DNA of 64,000 nucleotides from Lyophyllum atratum (GCA_014905825.1 JACGCN010000007.1:1426001-1490000), one strand, 5' to 3'; positions 39,901 to 51,676 are shown, numbered from the stretch's first letter. A program made the numbers and translations. The notes: generated by a model not told the origin, from the letters alone.

Positions 39901-40449
39901 TCAGGGATACGGCCGTCGCAACGTCAACACACAGCTGTCCGCAGCGACGAGTGACAGCGCGAGGCCGCCGAAGAGGATGTGGTTGAGGAGGCAATCCGCG
40001 CGGAGCACGCCTTGCGCGTGGGTGGTCGCGGGGGCGGCGGCGAGGCGCCAGCGTAGGTCGAACACGGCGCTGATGCGGTTTTGGTGCTTCAGGCACATGG
40101 CGTCCCACTCCGCGTGCGTCAGCTGCACTTGGAGGCATGCGTATATTGTCTGGAAGACGTCGAGGAGCGTCACACCCTGCGGGTTATGCGCCGTCATGGC
40201 CCATTGCTCGGGAAGGATCCCGCAGGAGATGTTCAGGTAAGGGACGCGCGGCGTTGTCGCGTGTTGCGAGAGGTCTTGCTCGGTGAGGGCGATATGCGGC
40301 GTCGAGACGTGCCGCACCGACATCATGGGTGCTTCGCGCAGATCCCACAGCAGCGGGGTACAGTGCCCTGGGAGGACATTATTCTGGACGTACTGCAGTA
40401 AAGGGTGTAGAGTGCGTGGGGCATGTGGGGATGTCGGTGGCGAGGCCAT
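39901..40449 (-). CDS. DUF6699-family protein, 182 aa
   Basis: Single-exon gene from ATG 40449 to TGA 39901. The opening LHPLLQYVQNN with LLWDLREAPM, the central GVTLLDVFQTIYACLQVQLT and the C-terminal GVLRADCLLNHILFGGL match the pattern of DUF6699, an Agaricomycete family of unknown role often found in expanded sets. It is soluble, with no signal peptide. It converges with the membrane-protein gene, 242 nt away. Confidence 0.78.
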   Translation of the reverse strand: MASPPTSPHAPRTLHPLLQYVQNNVLPGHCTPLLWDLREAPMMSVRHVSTPHIALTEQDLSQHATTPRVPYLNISCGILPEQWAMTAHNPQGVTLLDVFQTIYACLQVQLTHAEWDAMCLKHQNRISAVFDLRWRLAAAPATTHAQGVLRADCLLNHILFGGLALSLVAADSCVLTLRRPYP

Positions 40450-41703
40450 GGGTGGGGGGTACGGAAGGGGGTTCTTGCGACACCATAATCACTGTTTATA
40501 AAGGCGATTGCATGGCTGGAGGGAGGCCCCTCGATGCACCGTGGACAGCCATGTGCGTATGCATGTGTTGGCCTTGGGATATGTGGATATCGGGTATTAC
40601 TCATGAGCCCAAATAGAACCTCGCCGGATATAGATGCTTGGGCGGTCGACGCGCCCCTATGTCATTCTGGATGGTTCCATCGTGATAACAGAGGTCTTTG
40701 CGGGTGTGGACACTGCCCCCCGACTACGGAAAACATCTAGGGATCAGCAATGATTGACCATGGAGGGTATCAAGGTGCCATACATACGGGTTGACGTTGT
40801 TGATTGAAAGGCGATCAGTGGCCTTTACTAGGGCTCGAAACGGAGAAAGGTGCAGAGACTTTGATGCGTACATGCCTACACTGCCTTAGGGTCCGGGGTT
40901 CAATGATGAGACAATGAACGATATCATGATATGACAGAGGATGACTGCCCTTGGGCGTTTAATGTCACGGAGAGTCGTTAGCCGTGCTCAGAAACGTTTC
41001 CGCCCCCATCTATGATCATCTATTCAATGCCAGCTGCGGTTGATGCATCGCTGGGTCGAGGGCGGCGGGACCAACGACAGTGCATTTAAGGAGTGTGATG
41101 CGCCTCCTTCGAGGATCGAATTAATCCTTAGAAAGGCGGAATGTATGCACAGCGTCCGTTACCGCAGGTTAGACGCCGAAGTTACAAAGAGAGTGTCCAG
41201 ATGTTGAGTTCGCGGAGTTCGGCTATCCTGATAACGGGACGGAATCAAAAGCTGTCCATTTACTCTATTCAGGGACGAACATGGGCTATCCCGCCCGTGG
41301 ACGGCAGACATCGCTACAACCCAGACCGTGGCTACTACTAGAAAATCTTGGCAAGCGACGAGCCGGAGCAGAGTGTGTATGAATCCAAGTCTTCTGACCT
41401 GTACAGTGTATCTATGTAGCGGCCGACGAAATGCGATGAGGCCTCGACGATCACCTTTTCTCAAGCAATTCATGTGGAGATCACAGCAGTGCGTCACAAT
41501 GACCTGAGTGAAAATTTACATCAAGACGGCGACGAGGTACAGAGATTCAAGTACTACTATAACATAATCTCGGAAGGCAGCTAGCCAATGAAAGGCTCAT
41601 ACATATTTACAGCAGTATAAATAAGTTACCAAGATTCAAACTCGAACAGCTACTTCAGATGGATGTGTAGCCAATAGCAAAAAGTGAGGGTGAAGCGCGA
41701 AAA
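40450..41703. other. Intergenic region, nothing recognised
   Basis: Upstream of the DUF6699 gene and downstream of the receptor-like gene. Small open frames (for example 41159-41497 on the minus strand) have no signature. No repeats were recognised. Confidence 0.45.
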
Positions 41704-43643
41704 TCAGGTGGGTGGTGTACCTCTATTAACTTCACCTGTCGGCGACTGATATGGAGGGGGGACCGTATCCCTGTAACCGCCAGTGCCCAAGCCTCTAGTA
41801 AGCTCTGCAATCCTGCCTCTTAGCTCCGACACATAAGGGCTACCCTCGCCCCCTCGTGCAAGCTCCCCGTTGAGCTCGGACCTCAAGCTTTGTAGTCTTT
41901 GCGACCGGCTTTGTAACGATCCTTCCACCCCACTTCCAACGACGCCGCCTCCGGCGCTGCCGCTATCAGAGTCTTGGTAGTGTTCCATTGCCCCAGAAGT
42001 TTTCAGGTCAGGTTTTCTAACGGGATATAAGCTTCGATTGTGCTGGCTCGTGGAGGCACCAGAACCCCCACGCTCATCTTCACTCATGAGGAATGGCTGG
42101 AGCGAGATAACACTGGGAGCTGTGCACTCGCGGTAAGTAGTACTCGGACGCACTATGGAAAGATAAAGACATACATGATTCCAGGTGGTTTAAGGCTGAC
42201 TTATTAGCCCGTCTGCTTCTGCGTAGTCGTTTCTGGCATAAGATAAGTAATACCATTAAGCCAATAATCGCAATGCCGCCTATCACGCCGCCCACGATTG
42301 GTCCCACTGTGCTTGACTTTGCAGCAGGAGGGGCCTGTTGACCTCCAACAGACACACTGCTCGTAGCTGTAGTACTGCTCATCGAACCCGAGGTGGCTGG
42401 TGAGGCAGTCATGGAAGTCGTGACACTAGCGCTGTCAATTGCAGAATTCGGGGTTGCAGTTGTAACTTGCGAAGATGAAGGTCTGGTGGAGGATGAGGAC
42501 GGTGGGGTGGGCTTTGATGGGGTGGCAGAGGCCGGAGGTGTGGGTGTGGGCAGATTTACTGTATTGACAGTTGTCGGTATAACTACATTCCTTGCCCAGG
42601 GATTTACTCCGTAGTTTCCAATGGAACTCGCAGAATCCCAGCTGGAATCATCGAATGAAGAAGCCTCGAAGTTCACAGGAATATCTTTACTGATGCGCCA
42701 ATTGCTGTCGGAAGTGAGCATAGTCGTCGATCCATCAGACTGGGTAATCTGGATTGCAACTAGAAGGCCAGCCGGGCTGTCCTGCCCAGTGTTTCTGTCA
42801 TGGAGGTTGACCCCATGGACAGCAAAGACGTTTCGCTTCGAGCCTAGGGGTACGTGGTACCGCCAGGCAGTCTTCCAACCGAATTCATCGTCGGCATGCA
42901 GTGTGGACCCGGCCAAACCTCCATTGACGTAAAGGGCAAATTGATCATCGGCAGTTATGATGATATCGGCGAAGGATGCAGATTTGCCTGTTGGTGGGTC
43001 ATACGTCCGGCGGAAGGCCCGATCCGCTACTGGTGCTATGGGAGACTCTGCCTCAGATGTCCATATCCATGATGCAGACTGAAAACTCTGTACGAGAGCA
43101 TCAACAGCCTGACGCTGCTCGATTAGTTGACCCGCATGCAGGCCTGAAGCAGAGAGGGTTCCAGTGGCAAACTCGGAGGACGCCGCTACTGGCCCAGCTG
43201 TTGTCTCAATTTGAATTCTCCAGAAATAACGAGCGTGCGATGACAGGGGTGGGCCATCGTATTCGATTGGGCGTGAAGTATTAGTAAGAACAGCCCCGCT
43301 GCTCCAAACGTCGCTGGCCCCTGCTTGATGTCGGGAGAGAAAGAGTTGGAATGAGGTAGGGATGAATTCGCGATCTGAAGAGGGCTTTAAGACCCACGCA
43401 AATTCGGGATGGTATCGACCATTTATGTTAACTTGAAGGTTTGATAAAGTGGCCTGTGCAGCTTAGCAAGAGGGTTAGACCAGTCTTTTCATTGTCGCCA
43501 CGTTGAAAATAGACGTACCAGCACCGAGAACTTCCCATGAGCTCATGCATGCTGATACGAAGACATACCCACTCCATTTCACTGCCGTTACACCGTTGAA
43601 TTTCCCCCCAATGACGTCTTCGAAGGAAGTACTCACCTCGCAT
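41704..43643 (-). CDS. Type I membrane protein with rhamnosidase-like carbohydrate-binding ectodomain, 590 aa (copy A)
   Basis: Likely cell-surface binding or sensing protein. Four exons: 43643-43637, 43581-43519, 43461-42175 and 42119-41704; total 591 codons in phase. A 23-residue signal peptide precedes an Ig-like module (about 24-125) resembling the N-terminus of GH78 alpha-L-rhamnosidases (ASDVWSSG, IEYDGPPLSSHARYFWRI). Next comes a jelly-roll lectin-like module (about 135-315; SASWIWTSE, RAFRRTYDPP, FALYVNGGLAGS, SFDDSSWDSAS). No GH78 catalytic barrel follows. Instead there is a 90-residue Ser/Thr/Pro stalk, one membrane helix (GPIVGGVIGGIAIIGLMVLL), a basic stop-transfer KRLRRSRR and a cytosolic tail. 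The tail has a coiled-coil-prone heptad stretch (RLQSLRSELN, ELRGRIAELTRG) and a PPPY motif. The first coding exon is only 7 nt (ATGCGAG). Ligand unknown. Confidence 0.85.
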
Positions 43644-44032
43644 CTTGGCGCCAGAAGACCAGTTGATGTGACAGCTGGTGGTCGTAGATATCTTAGCTCG
43701 AGGTCGTTTGTGGTCTATCAGCCGAGAAACTCTGCGACAACGTCTGCATTGAGGCCCACGAGCCGCCCATCACCAAGATGGCAAGAAAAGCCCGGCAACC
43801 AACGCATGCTCCATCGAGTCCATGGCAAATGCGCTGGCATCACTGATCATGATCAGATGCGCGCTTTTAGAAATAATTTGATACAACGAGATTCTATTAT
43901 TAGATCGCTACTGTCAAGTGCCTTCGAACTTGATACGTTGTCGAAACGCTTGCATTTTCTGGCGAAAAACTAGGACTCCGCAAAACGCAAGGCGGTGAAT
44001 CTAAACCAATTGGCCTTATTGCCTCCTCGTGG
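43644..44032. other. Spacer between tandem receptor genes
   Basis: 389 nt holding the promoter of copy A and the 3' UTR of copy B. No other feature was seen. Confidence 0.5.
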
Positions 44033-45989
44033 CTAACTAGAACTTTGATACGGAGGTGGGATTGTTGTAGTACCGCCCTCGGAGCCCTCTCTCGTCAACT
44101 CTGCTATCCTTCCCCTCAGCTCCGCCACGTATTGACTGCCCTCTGCGCCCGCCGCGATCTCCAAGTTCAGCTGAGACATCAGTTCTTGCAGTCTTTGCAA
44201 TCGAGTCGGGACGGACCCTCCAGCAGGCACATTCCCACCTGCTGTAACGCTGCCGCTGCCGATGTCCTGGTCTTGGTGGTATCCCGCTCCTGAAGACGTC
44301 TGGAGACTGGGTCCCGACTCGCCTTTTCTGACCGGAAATAGACCTGTCTGATTTTCGCCGGTGTAGGCGCCGTGACTTGGGGATCCACCATCCCTGGGGT
44401 CCATGAGTGTGAACGGCTGTTGGACTGAAACCAGGCTGGACCCGGTAGCTATAACATGTCTGACGATGAGTCGCAGTCAAATGAATCATATAACGAAAAA
44501 AGAAACGCACGTATCTCTCTGACAGGGGTCTTCACCGACTCAGCATACTTACGTCTGAAAAGTCGTTTCCGGCATAGGAATATTAAAGCAAGCAAGCTGA
44601 GTATCGCAACACCACCAACCACTCCGCCTACAACTGGTCCCACTATGCTTGGCTTTTGAGTCTTACCAACGGCCCCCGTGGTCGTGGGGTTTGCCTTCGA
44701 GCCCGAAGATGTTGTTACGGCTGCTGCAGATATGCCGGGGTCGACACTCCCGGGAGATGTTTGAAAACCAGAACCTGTCTGCGTTGGGGTTGTTTGGATT
44801 TGCGTAGTCACAGTCACAGTAGGATTTGGTGGAGCGTTGGGAGACGTGATAGGTGTCGAAGCTGGAGGTGTGGTGGGGGTGGCTTGGGGTGTAGGCGTGG
44901 GTAGGTTTGGAGTGATGGCGACGCTGGGTAGAGTCACTACAGTGAACCAGGGCGCGATGCCGAACTGCCCATAGGGACTCGCTGAATCCCAGCCGGAATC
45001 GTCGAATGACAAAGCCTGGAAGTTCGAAGGAATTATTTTGTTTGCGCGCCAATCCTTATCCGAAGTCAGTATGGCTGTTGTTCCGTCAGAATGGGTAATC
45101 TGGATCGCGATAAGGAGACCAGCGGAAGTGTCCTCTCCAGTGTGTATATCTTGGAGGTTAATCCCATGGACTGCGAAGACATTCGGGCCAGGAAATAGAG
45201 GTACATGGTACCGCTGTGCCTTCTGCCAAGCGAATTCGTCGCTGCTTCCCTCGTTCGACCCGGCCAAATTTCCGTTGATATACAGAGAGTATCGATCATC
45301 GACTGTTATAAGGATGTCTGCCGAAGTGGCTGTTTTCCCATCTGGTGGTGTATACCTCCGGCGAAAAGCGCGAGGTTGACCTGGTGCCACCGGAGGCGTT
45401 ATTTCCGATGTCCACACCCAGGTCGCGGATTTGAAACTGCGCGCAAGTGCATCATCTGTCTGGCGCTTTTGGGCCACTAGACTTGCGCCCGAGCTAGAAG
45501 GGAGGTGCCAGTCAGAAATTGGGACGAGGCCGCGACTGATCCGCCTGTGGTTTCAACTTGAAGGTTCCAGAAGTAATAAGTGTGTGATGAGAGGGGCGGG
45601 CCAGAGTATTCGATTGGAAGAGGTGTTTTTGCGGCAACCACTCCGCTGCTCCATACGTCACTGGCACCCGCTCGGTATTTCGAGATTGATATTTGGTAAG
45701 AGTTTTGAGTGACTTCTGGTTGTGGAAAGGACACAGTCCAAGAAAAGAGGGGATTTGTATGAGTACCAACAGGAGGATCCACTCGAAGATTCGATAAAGT
45801 GGCCTGCGCAGCTTCAAAGGATTATAAGGTTTTCTCCGCTGCAAAATCGAGGATTCGACGCACCAGCACTAAGTACTCCCATGGACCTACTCATGCACAC
45901 TAACACAAAGAGAGACCCTCCCCAATTCACTGTCATTGCACCTTGAGTACCCTTCGAGAACGGCTCGCTAGGTAGCACTCACCTCGCAT
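44033..45989 (-). pseudogene. Tandem paralog of the receptor-like gene (copy B), with a frameshift
   Basis: Same architecture and exon plan as copy A: exons 45989-45983 (ATGCGAG), 45929-45864, 45811-44511 and 44448-44033. The last exon is 416 nt in both copies. Signal peptide, Ig-like module (ASDVWSSG, IEYSGPPLSSHTYYFW), lectin-like module (SATWVWTSE, RYSLYINGNLAGS), Ser/Thr/Pro stalk, membrane helix (VGPVVGGVVGGVAILSLLAL) and a tail ending PPPYQSSS are all present. Between 45481 and 45505, however, the frame that encodes the first module meets a stop, while the second module continues in another frame; one base appears to be missing and no intron bridges the gap. Coding total is 1790 nt, one short of a multiple of three. 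The rest is not decayed, so this is a recent mutation or a sequence error. Confidence 0.75.
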
Positions 45990-46485
45990 CTTGAAGGCAA
46001 AAGTAGAGATGAGGCAAAAGTAGAGATGTGGATATGCCTGTCAGTTTGGGCCTCGCTACTTACCATTCTGTGATGATATCGCGGACCTAAACTAGTTCAT
46101 ACGTATTCATATGTAAGGGGCGTCTCGCAGTCAGCGCGGTTCTCAGCTCGAAAAGAGAGCTCTGGTCTCCATACGAAGGGTTGTGCTTCTTCTGAGCGCG
46201 ATGGTATCATGAAAGATGCTGATTGAAATCCGGTGATTGCGCTCTATTGATATCAAGCGGATGTGATGTAGGCTCTCTGCCTCCGTGTCCAGTTGTCATT
46301 GAGCAGCGCCTAGCACTGTGTGTCAACTTGCAAGAGTTCAGAATTGCGCCGAAGTTGGTAGGAAAACTCCTTCATTGTTACTACTCCCAAAATATGCACA
46401 GGCATTCATGTGAGTCCATACGTCGGAGTCAATAGAATACAGCCGGCGTCATGAGTACCTAGTGGAATCGGGGTCAATGGCCGCG
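45990..46485. other. Intergenic region, nothing recognised
   Basis: Promoter of copy B and 3' flank of the second GST gene. No gene or repeat is supported. Confidence 0.5.
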
Positions 46486-47893
46486 CTACAATGGCCTGAT
46501 GTGTGGAAGGGGGCCAATTGGGATAACCCGATGTGGATTTAGCTTGAGATGACAAAGTTATTTCGATACCATCAAAATGTTGACGGAAAGCGCTCACGAA
46601 TGTATGAGACCAGTAATAGTGGGTCTTTATATGGTCGAAGTCGGTCGTGGATTTAAATGCGTCATTGTTCCAGTATAACTGCTGCATCCACCTGTAACAT
46701 CGGTGTCAACGTCAAGCTGCGATGCTTCGTCAGGAGTCAGGAGTGCGCACCTATGGATTGCAGGGTAGCCATCGCGGATAGTACGGACGTTGCACTTGAA
46801 GTGTCCTACGTACACAACATCAAACCGAATCTAGGTGGTCCACTTAGAATGAAGGCAGTATGTGTCGCGTCAAGTGCGAGATACGTACGGTGGTAGCAAA
46901 GAGCCTGATATCTGCTTCGGTAAGCTGGTTTCCAACAAGGTAGTCCTTGCCCTCAAGGATTTTTTCGACCTTATCTAACGCCTCAAAAACATCTCCTACT
47001 GCTGTCTCATAAGCAGTCTGCGTAGTGGCAACTCCCGCACGGTAGACACCGTCTAATAGAGAACGAGGTCAAACACTTATCTTATCTCTTGAAAACGAGA
47101 TTTGGACGTACTGTTGATGTTGGCATAGATCCATTCATTGACATCGTCAATTTCTGTGCGCAGGGCCTTGGAGTAAAAGTCCAAGGCTGCTTTATCCGCA
47201 GGAATGAAATCGTTGAAAGCGGTATTGAAGATGCGGATGATCTCAGAACTCTCGTTGTTGACGATTGTGTGTGTTTTCTTGTCCCATAGTATCGGCACGG
47301 AGAACCTAGAGGATTTCAGCCCCGAGAAAATGATGTCATAGTACGAGCAAGACGAACCTGCCCTGAAAGTCCGGGTCAACTTTGAAATACAGATCCTTGA
47401 CGTGGTCAGATTGGTAGAAAGGATCTACATCTGCACCCGGATAGTCGTCAACATTCGCAAATGGCCATCCAAGGGTGCCCATGCGGGGGGACACCACGGT
47501 GACGGCTTGGAAGATCGATCAGTCTAGCAGAAATCCAGCACGCCACAAATCTTACAGATGATATCTTCGAGTCCCTTCAGCTTCCTTGAAATTAGAGTCC
47601 TTGTCGCCCAAGCTATAATCAACGGAAGTTTGCTTAGCAACATCCACTGGTAGCTGTCACCAAAAGGTATGCTCACGGCAAGCCAGTGAAACGTAAAGGT
47701 GGTATCGACCTAACGTACGCTTAGATGTAAGTACAAATGTTGAAAGGACGGGTACTGGCTTACCGGCTTCAGGCTCAAACTTTCCACCTTGCTCAATTAC
47801 ACTGCGGAATACAGCATCCGGGCGCTTGAAGCTACCATCTGCTTCGAGTTTGAACTTGGTAACATCGATGACTTTGTCTTTGGCTAGAGACAT
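46486..47893 (-). CDS. Xi-class GST, probable glutathionyl-hydroquinone reductase, 318 aa (copy 2)
   Basis: Paralog of the plus-strand gene at 31258-32766. Nine exons: 47893-47764, 47709-47677, 47612-47556, 47505-47358, 47305-47112, 47052-46889, 46830-46751, 46691-46598 and 46542-46486. Exons 2 to 9 have exactly the same lengths as in copy 1 (33, 57, 148, 194, 164, 80, 94, 57). The catalytic ACPWA motif (Cys54) is again rebuilt across intron 2. Other blocks: [60 protein letters not shown]. Differences such as FDVVY for FDPVY and PLPHIRPL for PIPNIEPL at the C-terminus suggest some divergence. Reading frame and splice sites are all intact. Substrate is inferred from the class. Confidence 0.92.
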
Positions 47894-48632
47894 TGCGAAA
47901 AGGCGTAAATTTTCTGAAGGTCGCAGAAGATCTGGTGGGTTCGGCTTACCACAGTAAGGTCCATATTTGAAGCACTCCTCGTCCGAAGACCGAGCTGATC
48001 CTTGTCATATTATCAAGAATGAACTGTATTGACCCACGAAAGGACCATATGATTAAAACTGAAAGCAGAGAATGTCATGTGAGCGGCCCAGAAGAAGTCG
48101 TTCAACTTCAAGGTGGGTCGGGGAGGCCGCGTTGAAGGGTGTTACTTACGTAAAGCTACCCATGTCAGCAGTCCAGTTACACTGTCAGCGACTAGCAGCG
48201 ACTTGAAGGAGAAGTTATTGGAAGTTCCCCTAACTTCCCATAGCCGCAGTATTTTGGAATCGGCATAGGAGGTAGTATGAGTATGGTATGTTCGGTGTGT
48301 TAGGGACTACGGGTAAAACCGCGTCAGAGTTTTATTTCTAGGGCGCGAGGGCGCGATACCATATTGACCGAGTTCACTGTTGCGGTTTCCTAGCTAGAAT
48401 CATGGTATATCAGAGCCTCGAAGTCAGGGACTATGCTCGGTTGTCGTCTGTCTGAAGTGAGGATGTATCAAACGAGTTTGACTTTGTGCGCTCTCGTGCA
48501 TCACGTTCTATAAACCAAGTATACTACTTCGCTCCAAGGATATGATTGACCATGCATTTGAGTCAATAGGAGCCTATCTTAAGTGCCAAAATACAGGTAT
48601 CTTCATTGAACATACTCCAGTAGTGAGGCTGG
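47894..48632. other. Intergenic region, nothing recognised
   Basis: 5' flank of GST copy 2 and 3' flank of the 349-aa orphan gene. Nothing is supported. Confidence 0.45.
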
Positions 48633-49837
48633 TTACTTGAGGATAGTTTCCGACCTGTATACCCAGTTATGCCCGTTGGTATGCACCATCTTGTACCCCA
48701 ATACCCCTTCGATGAAGGCTAAGACCAGGGCTGGGTTGATCGCGTCGTTACTAGTCCGGAAGTTGATGTGAGGTTCAATCGTCAACATATCATTGACCCC
48801 ATTGCAAAACGCCGATTCGATGAGCTCAACCTTCAGGATGTTCCTCTGTAGGGCGTGGTCAAGGGTCTGAAAATGCGAAGAGCCGAGTAGATGCTAGTAG
48901 AACTCACCCTCATGCTATCAGCGCTATTCTGTCTGCCCCATCGAGTAAGGTAGGACCATATCAATTCGAGGCTCGCCTCATGACTGCACCTGATGATGAG
49001 CGGATTGCCGACGTCCAGAGTCAGTATATAGGGCGCCCGCTGCGCGAACAGCTCATTAGGACGAGAGAGTTCGCCGAGACCAGGTAAACGATCAATCTTG
49101 GGGATTTCTGCAAAAGAAGCATCGCTGACGGTGTGAGTGGTCACAGTCCTCGTGGGTTCTGCAGCTGCGCTGCGAGGCGCGCCATGTGCAGGAGTGCGAC
49201 TCGGTTCTGTTGCAAGGTCGTCCCAACCTTCATCGGCCGGACCGCCTGCGGCGTCGCCCTGTACCAACAGGTTCTCGAAATCTTGGTCGAACGCAGCCAC
49301 GACCTTTGAGTGGGGTGGGGGTGCTATCTTTGGAATTCCAAGGTAGAACGAAGATGTCCTGGCATCCCAGGATGTTTTCGGACGATTATGGGGAGGTGGG
49401 GAGGGCTGTGAAGCGTTGTTTAGATATTTGTGTCAGTAGAGAACATAGCCAAGCCTACCTCGATGATTAACTGTTTTCTTCCTTGGGATAACAGCGCGAG
49501 CAGCTCCTCTGTCCATTCGGGAAAGTTGTCGCTATCGAGTCTCCAGAAAAGTCGGTCATACCACGCGATCGCGATACGTGAGATAGAAGGGATGAACGTG
49601 GCTTTGTCTGGAAAACGGCCTTGCAATTCGTTCCAAAGAATGGGCCATTGAACAATTGGAACGATTCTGTGACCCAGAGTTTTCTCTAATGCTGCAATCG
49701 ACGCTTGTACATCTGATTTTGGTGAGTCCCATAAGTCACGAACATCGACGCGAATCTTGAGTGGTCTGAAGTAGATTAGGTTAGCTACAAGGACGAGAAT
49801 CAACATTAAGAGGCAATGCGACCTACACTTCTGACAT
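48633..49837 (-). CDS. Orphan protein, 349 aa, unknown function
   Basis: I do not recognise the family. Four exons: 49837-49827 (11 nt, coding MSEV), 49765-49459, 49405-48908 and 48866-48633, totalling 350 codons in phase with GT-AG introns. The N-terminal domain (SDVQASIAALEKTLGHRIVP, WPILWNELQGRFPDKATF, SISRIAIAWYDRLFWRLDSD) is alpha-helical and globular in look. It is joined by a Pro/Thr-rich linker with an acidic EGWDDLATEP patch to a C-terminal domain (APYILTLDVGNPLIIRCSHE, LELIWSYLTRWG, DHALQRNILKVELIES). The protein ends NWVYRSETILK. No signal peptide or membrane segment. The first exon was placed because it gives the only in-frame ATG with a good donor (GTAGGT). Confidence 0.7.
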
Positions 49838-51676
49838 GTTGAGAAGTACAGAGTCGGTAATGGGCTCCGGTTAGCTTCGTTGTCGAAAGACGAGGGGGGA
49901 ATATGTCGTTTCTCGCTATTTGTCCGGTCCTAAGCTATAACCGCAGAGTGGTCTACGTGGTCCTTCTATCAGCAAATTGCCGATGTCAAGCTGGGCATTC
50001 TTCATGACATTCAGTTGTCCCGCCCACCGCTCAAAGTGACGTATCGACGCACCTCTGAAATGTGGGGGTTGACATCGACAAGCACGACGTATCATTGATC
50101 TTCGAAGGAAGCGCAGCGCCGAATGAGGCAACGATAGCTTCTGCATCCAAAGTTGCAGTCCAGATTATGCTGGATTTCCTCTAAGGACGGACGTTAGACG
50201 ATGGGAGTGGATGGTACTACGTGGGTTCATCCCTCATCGTTGATCGATGATCCTTCACGCCGAGATTCATAATAACATGCATGAGGTACCGACCCCATTC
50301 AGTCCAATGGCCGTAAACACTCTGGCAAGGTCGTGGTCAAGACCTAGTGACGATCTTGGTGGTTCTGAGGGATCGACGTTATAGCACTTACTGAGGTCAG
50401 TGACCACTGACTGGAGCTAAGTTGAAAGAAGTTCAACGTTTGATGGCAGCACAATGAGCCTGGTTATGTAAGGCTCCACTCAGAAGTTCTTCTCAACCAC
50501 CATCGCCCCTCATCGCCCCTGCTACTTATCAGTCTGAGTATCTGCTGAGCATTATAGCTTTTGTCCCGAAAATTGCGTAAAAATCGATTTCCTATCCGGC
50601 GATTTACACTGATTTACATTGCCGTTGCTTGCTACCGCTCCTGCCAGTGATCAGTGCTACTAGTACGGAGTCAAATACGAATGGCAGGTTTCCAACGCTC
50701 ACCATGCGGCCATGCAGGGTAATCCCACCATCGCATGGACAGTGAATGACACCTTCACTCCTGCGCGTTCGACTTCTTCCCACAACAGGTGAATACAAGT
50801 GGTACGCAATTTGCATCATCTCAGGCCGTATGCCTCATGCAATCATTTGCCAATTTCCGCTATGAAAGGCTATTCCATCGGTTGTTCTAGTCGATAGCGA
50901 GTCGTAGACTGCGTCAGTAACGGCACGAATGACAGAAGAAGACGTATCGGTGATACGCCAAGAGCGCAAAGTCTTCGGCAGTGTATGAAGGGTATGCTAC
51001 CAGCTCTATACTTATCGCTGACCTTCAGGGTTTTCCCTGTATTACATAGCACATCGAACACTGCTATTTCTTATAGCCATTTTCTGCGATACAATTCCCA
51101 TGGTACTGCGTCTGGATTGACTCAAGTCTGTAGTTGGTCAAGAACAGCCGATTCTACAACCTTACGGTAAGTACACCAAACGTATGTGGTCTTCTGATTC
51201 CTAAAAGAAAGTGTCTTGACATAGTGATTTTTTTGACACCGGGCGCTCGTTGCGTGGAAGGTGTGGAGCTCTTTCTAGCTATGAATCCTCATTTTTTATC
51301 GTCCACGAGACTATGCGGTGCCTTGCGACTCTCAGCAGTCACCAGGCCCGTTATCCCCCGCTGCCACCGGTCACCAATTAACGCATCGGGTATCTGCCTC
51401 GGCTGGCTTAACCACCTGTTCTGCCTTGACCTGCGCCATTTTGAACTTCATCGCCATTCCAAGAATAATTTTGAAAGACGTTGTGACATATCATTGATGC
51501 AACGGCGGCACTCGCTTACATGGGTCTGAGGTTTCTTCATGTTCATTGGGATGGGAGTACAGCTTTGCGAAGTATAAAAGGTCTCGTTCGACGAGAGTCA
51601 AATCATCACCGATCCCAGGACCAGACTCCAATTGCACTCTCACTCCTCTGACTCCTACTTTCTTCTTCACCACAAC
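49838..51676. other. Intergenic region of ~1.8 kb, possible gene remnant at one end
   Basis: A minus-strand frame at 49916-50146 (IRHFERWAGQLNVMKNAQLD) could be a remnant, but has no confirmed partner exons. A doubled CATCGCCCCT word lies near 50501-50520 and a CGATTTACACTGATTTACA double near 50600. The plus-strand TATA box at 51573-51580 serves the next gene. Confidence 0.4.
51573..51580 (+). promoter_or_regulatory. TATA box of the 306-aa gene
   Basis: TATAAAAG on the plus strand, about 100 nt upstream of the ATG at 51677; the best TATA match in the window. Confidence 0.6.

Noticed and set aside
49916..50146. Minus-strand 76-codon frame near the 349-aa orphan
   Set aside because: Possible gene remnant but no continuing exons could be placed; kept only as a remark.
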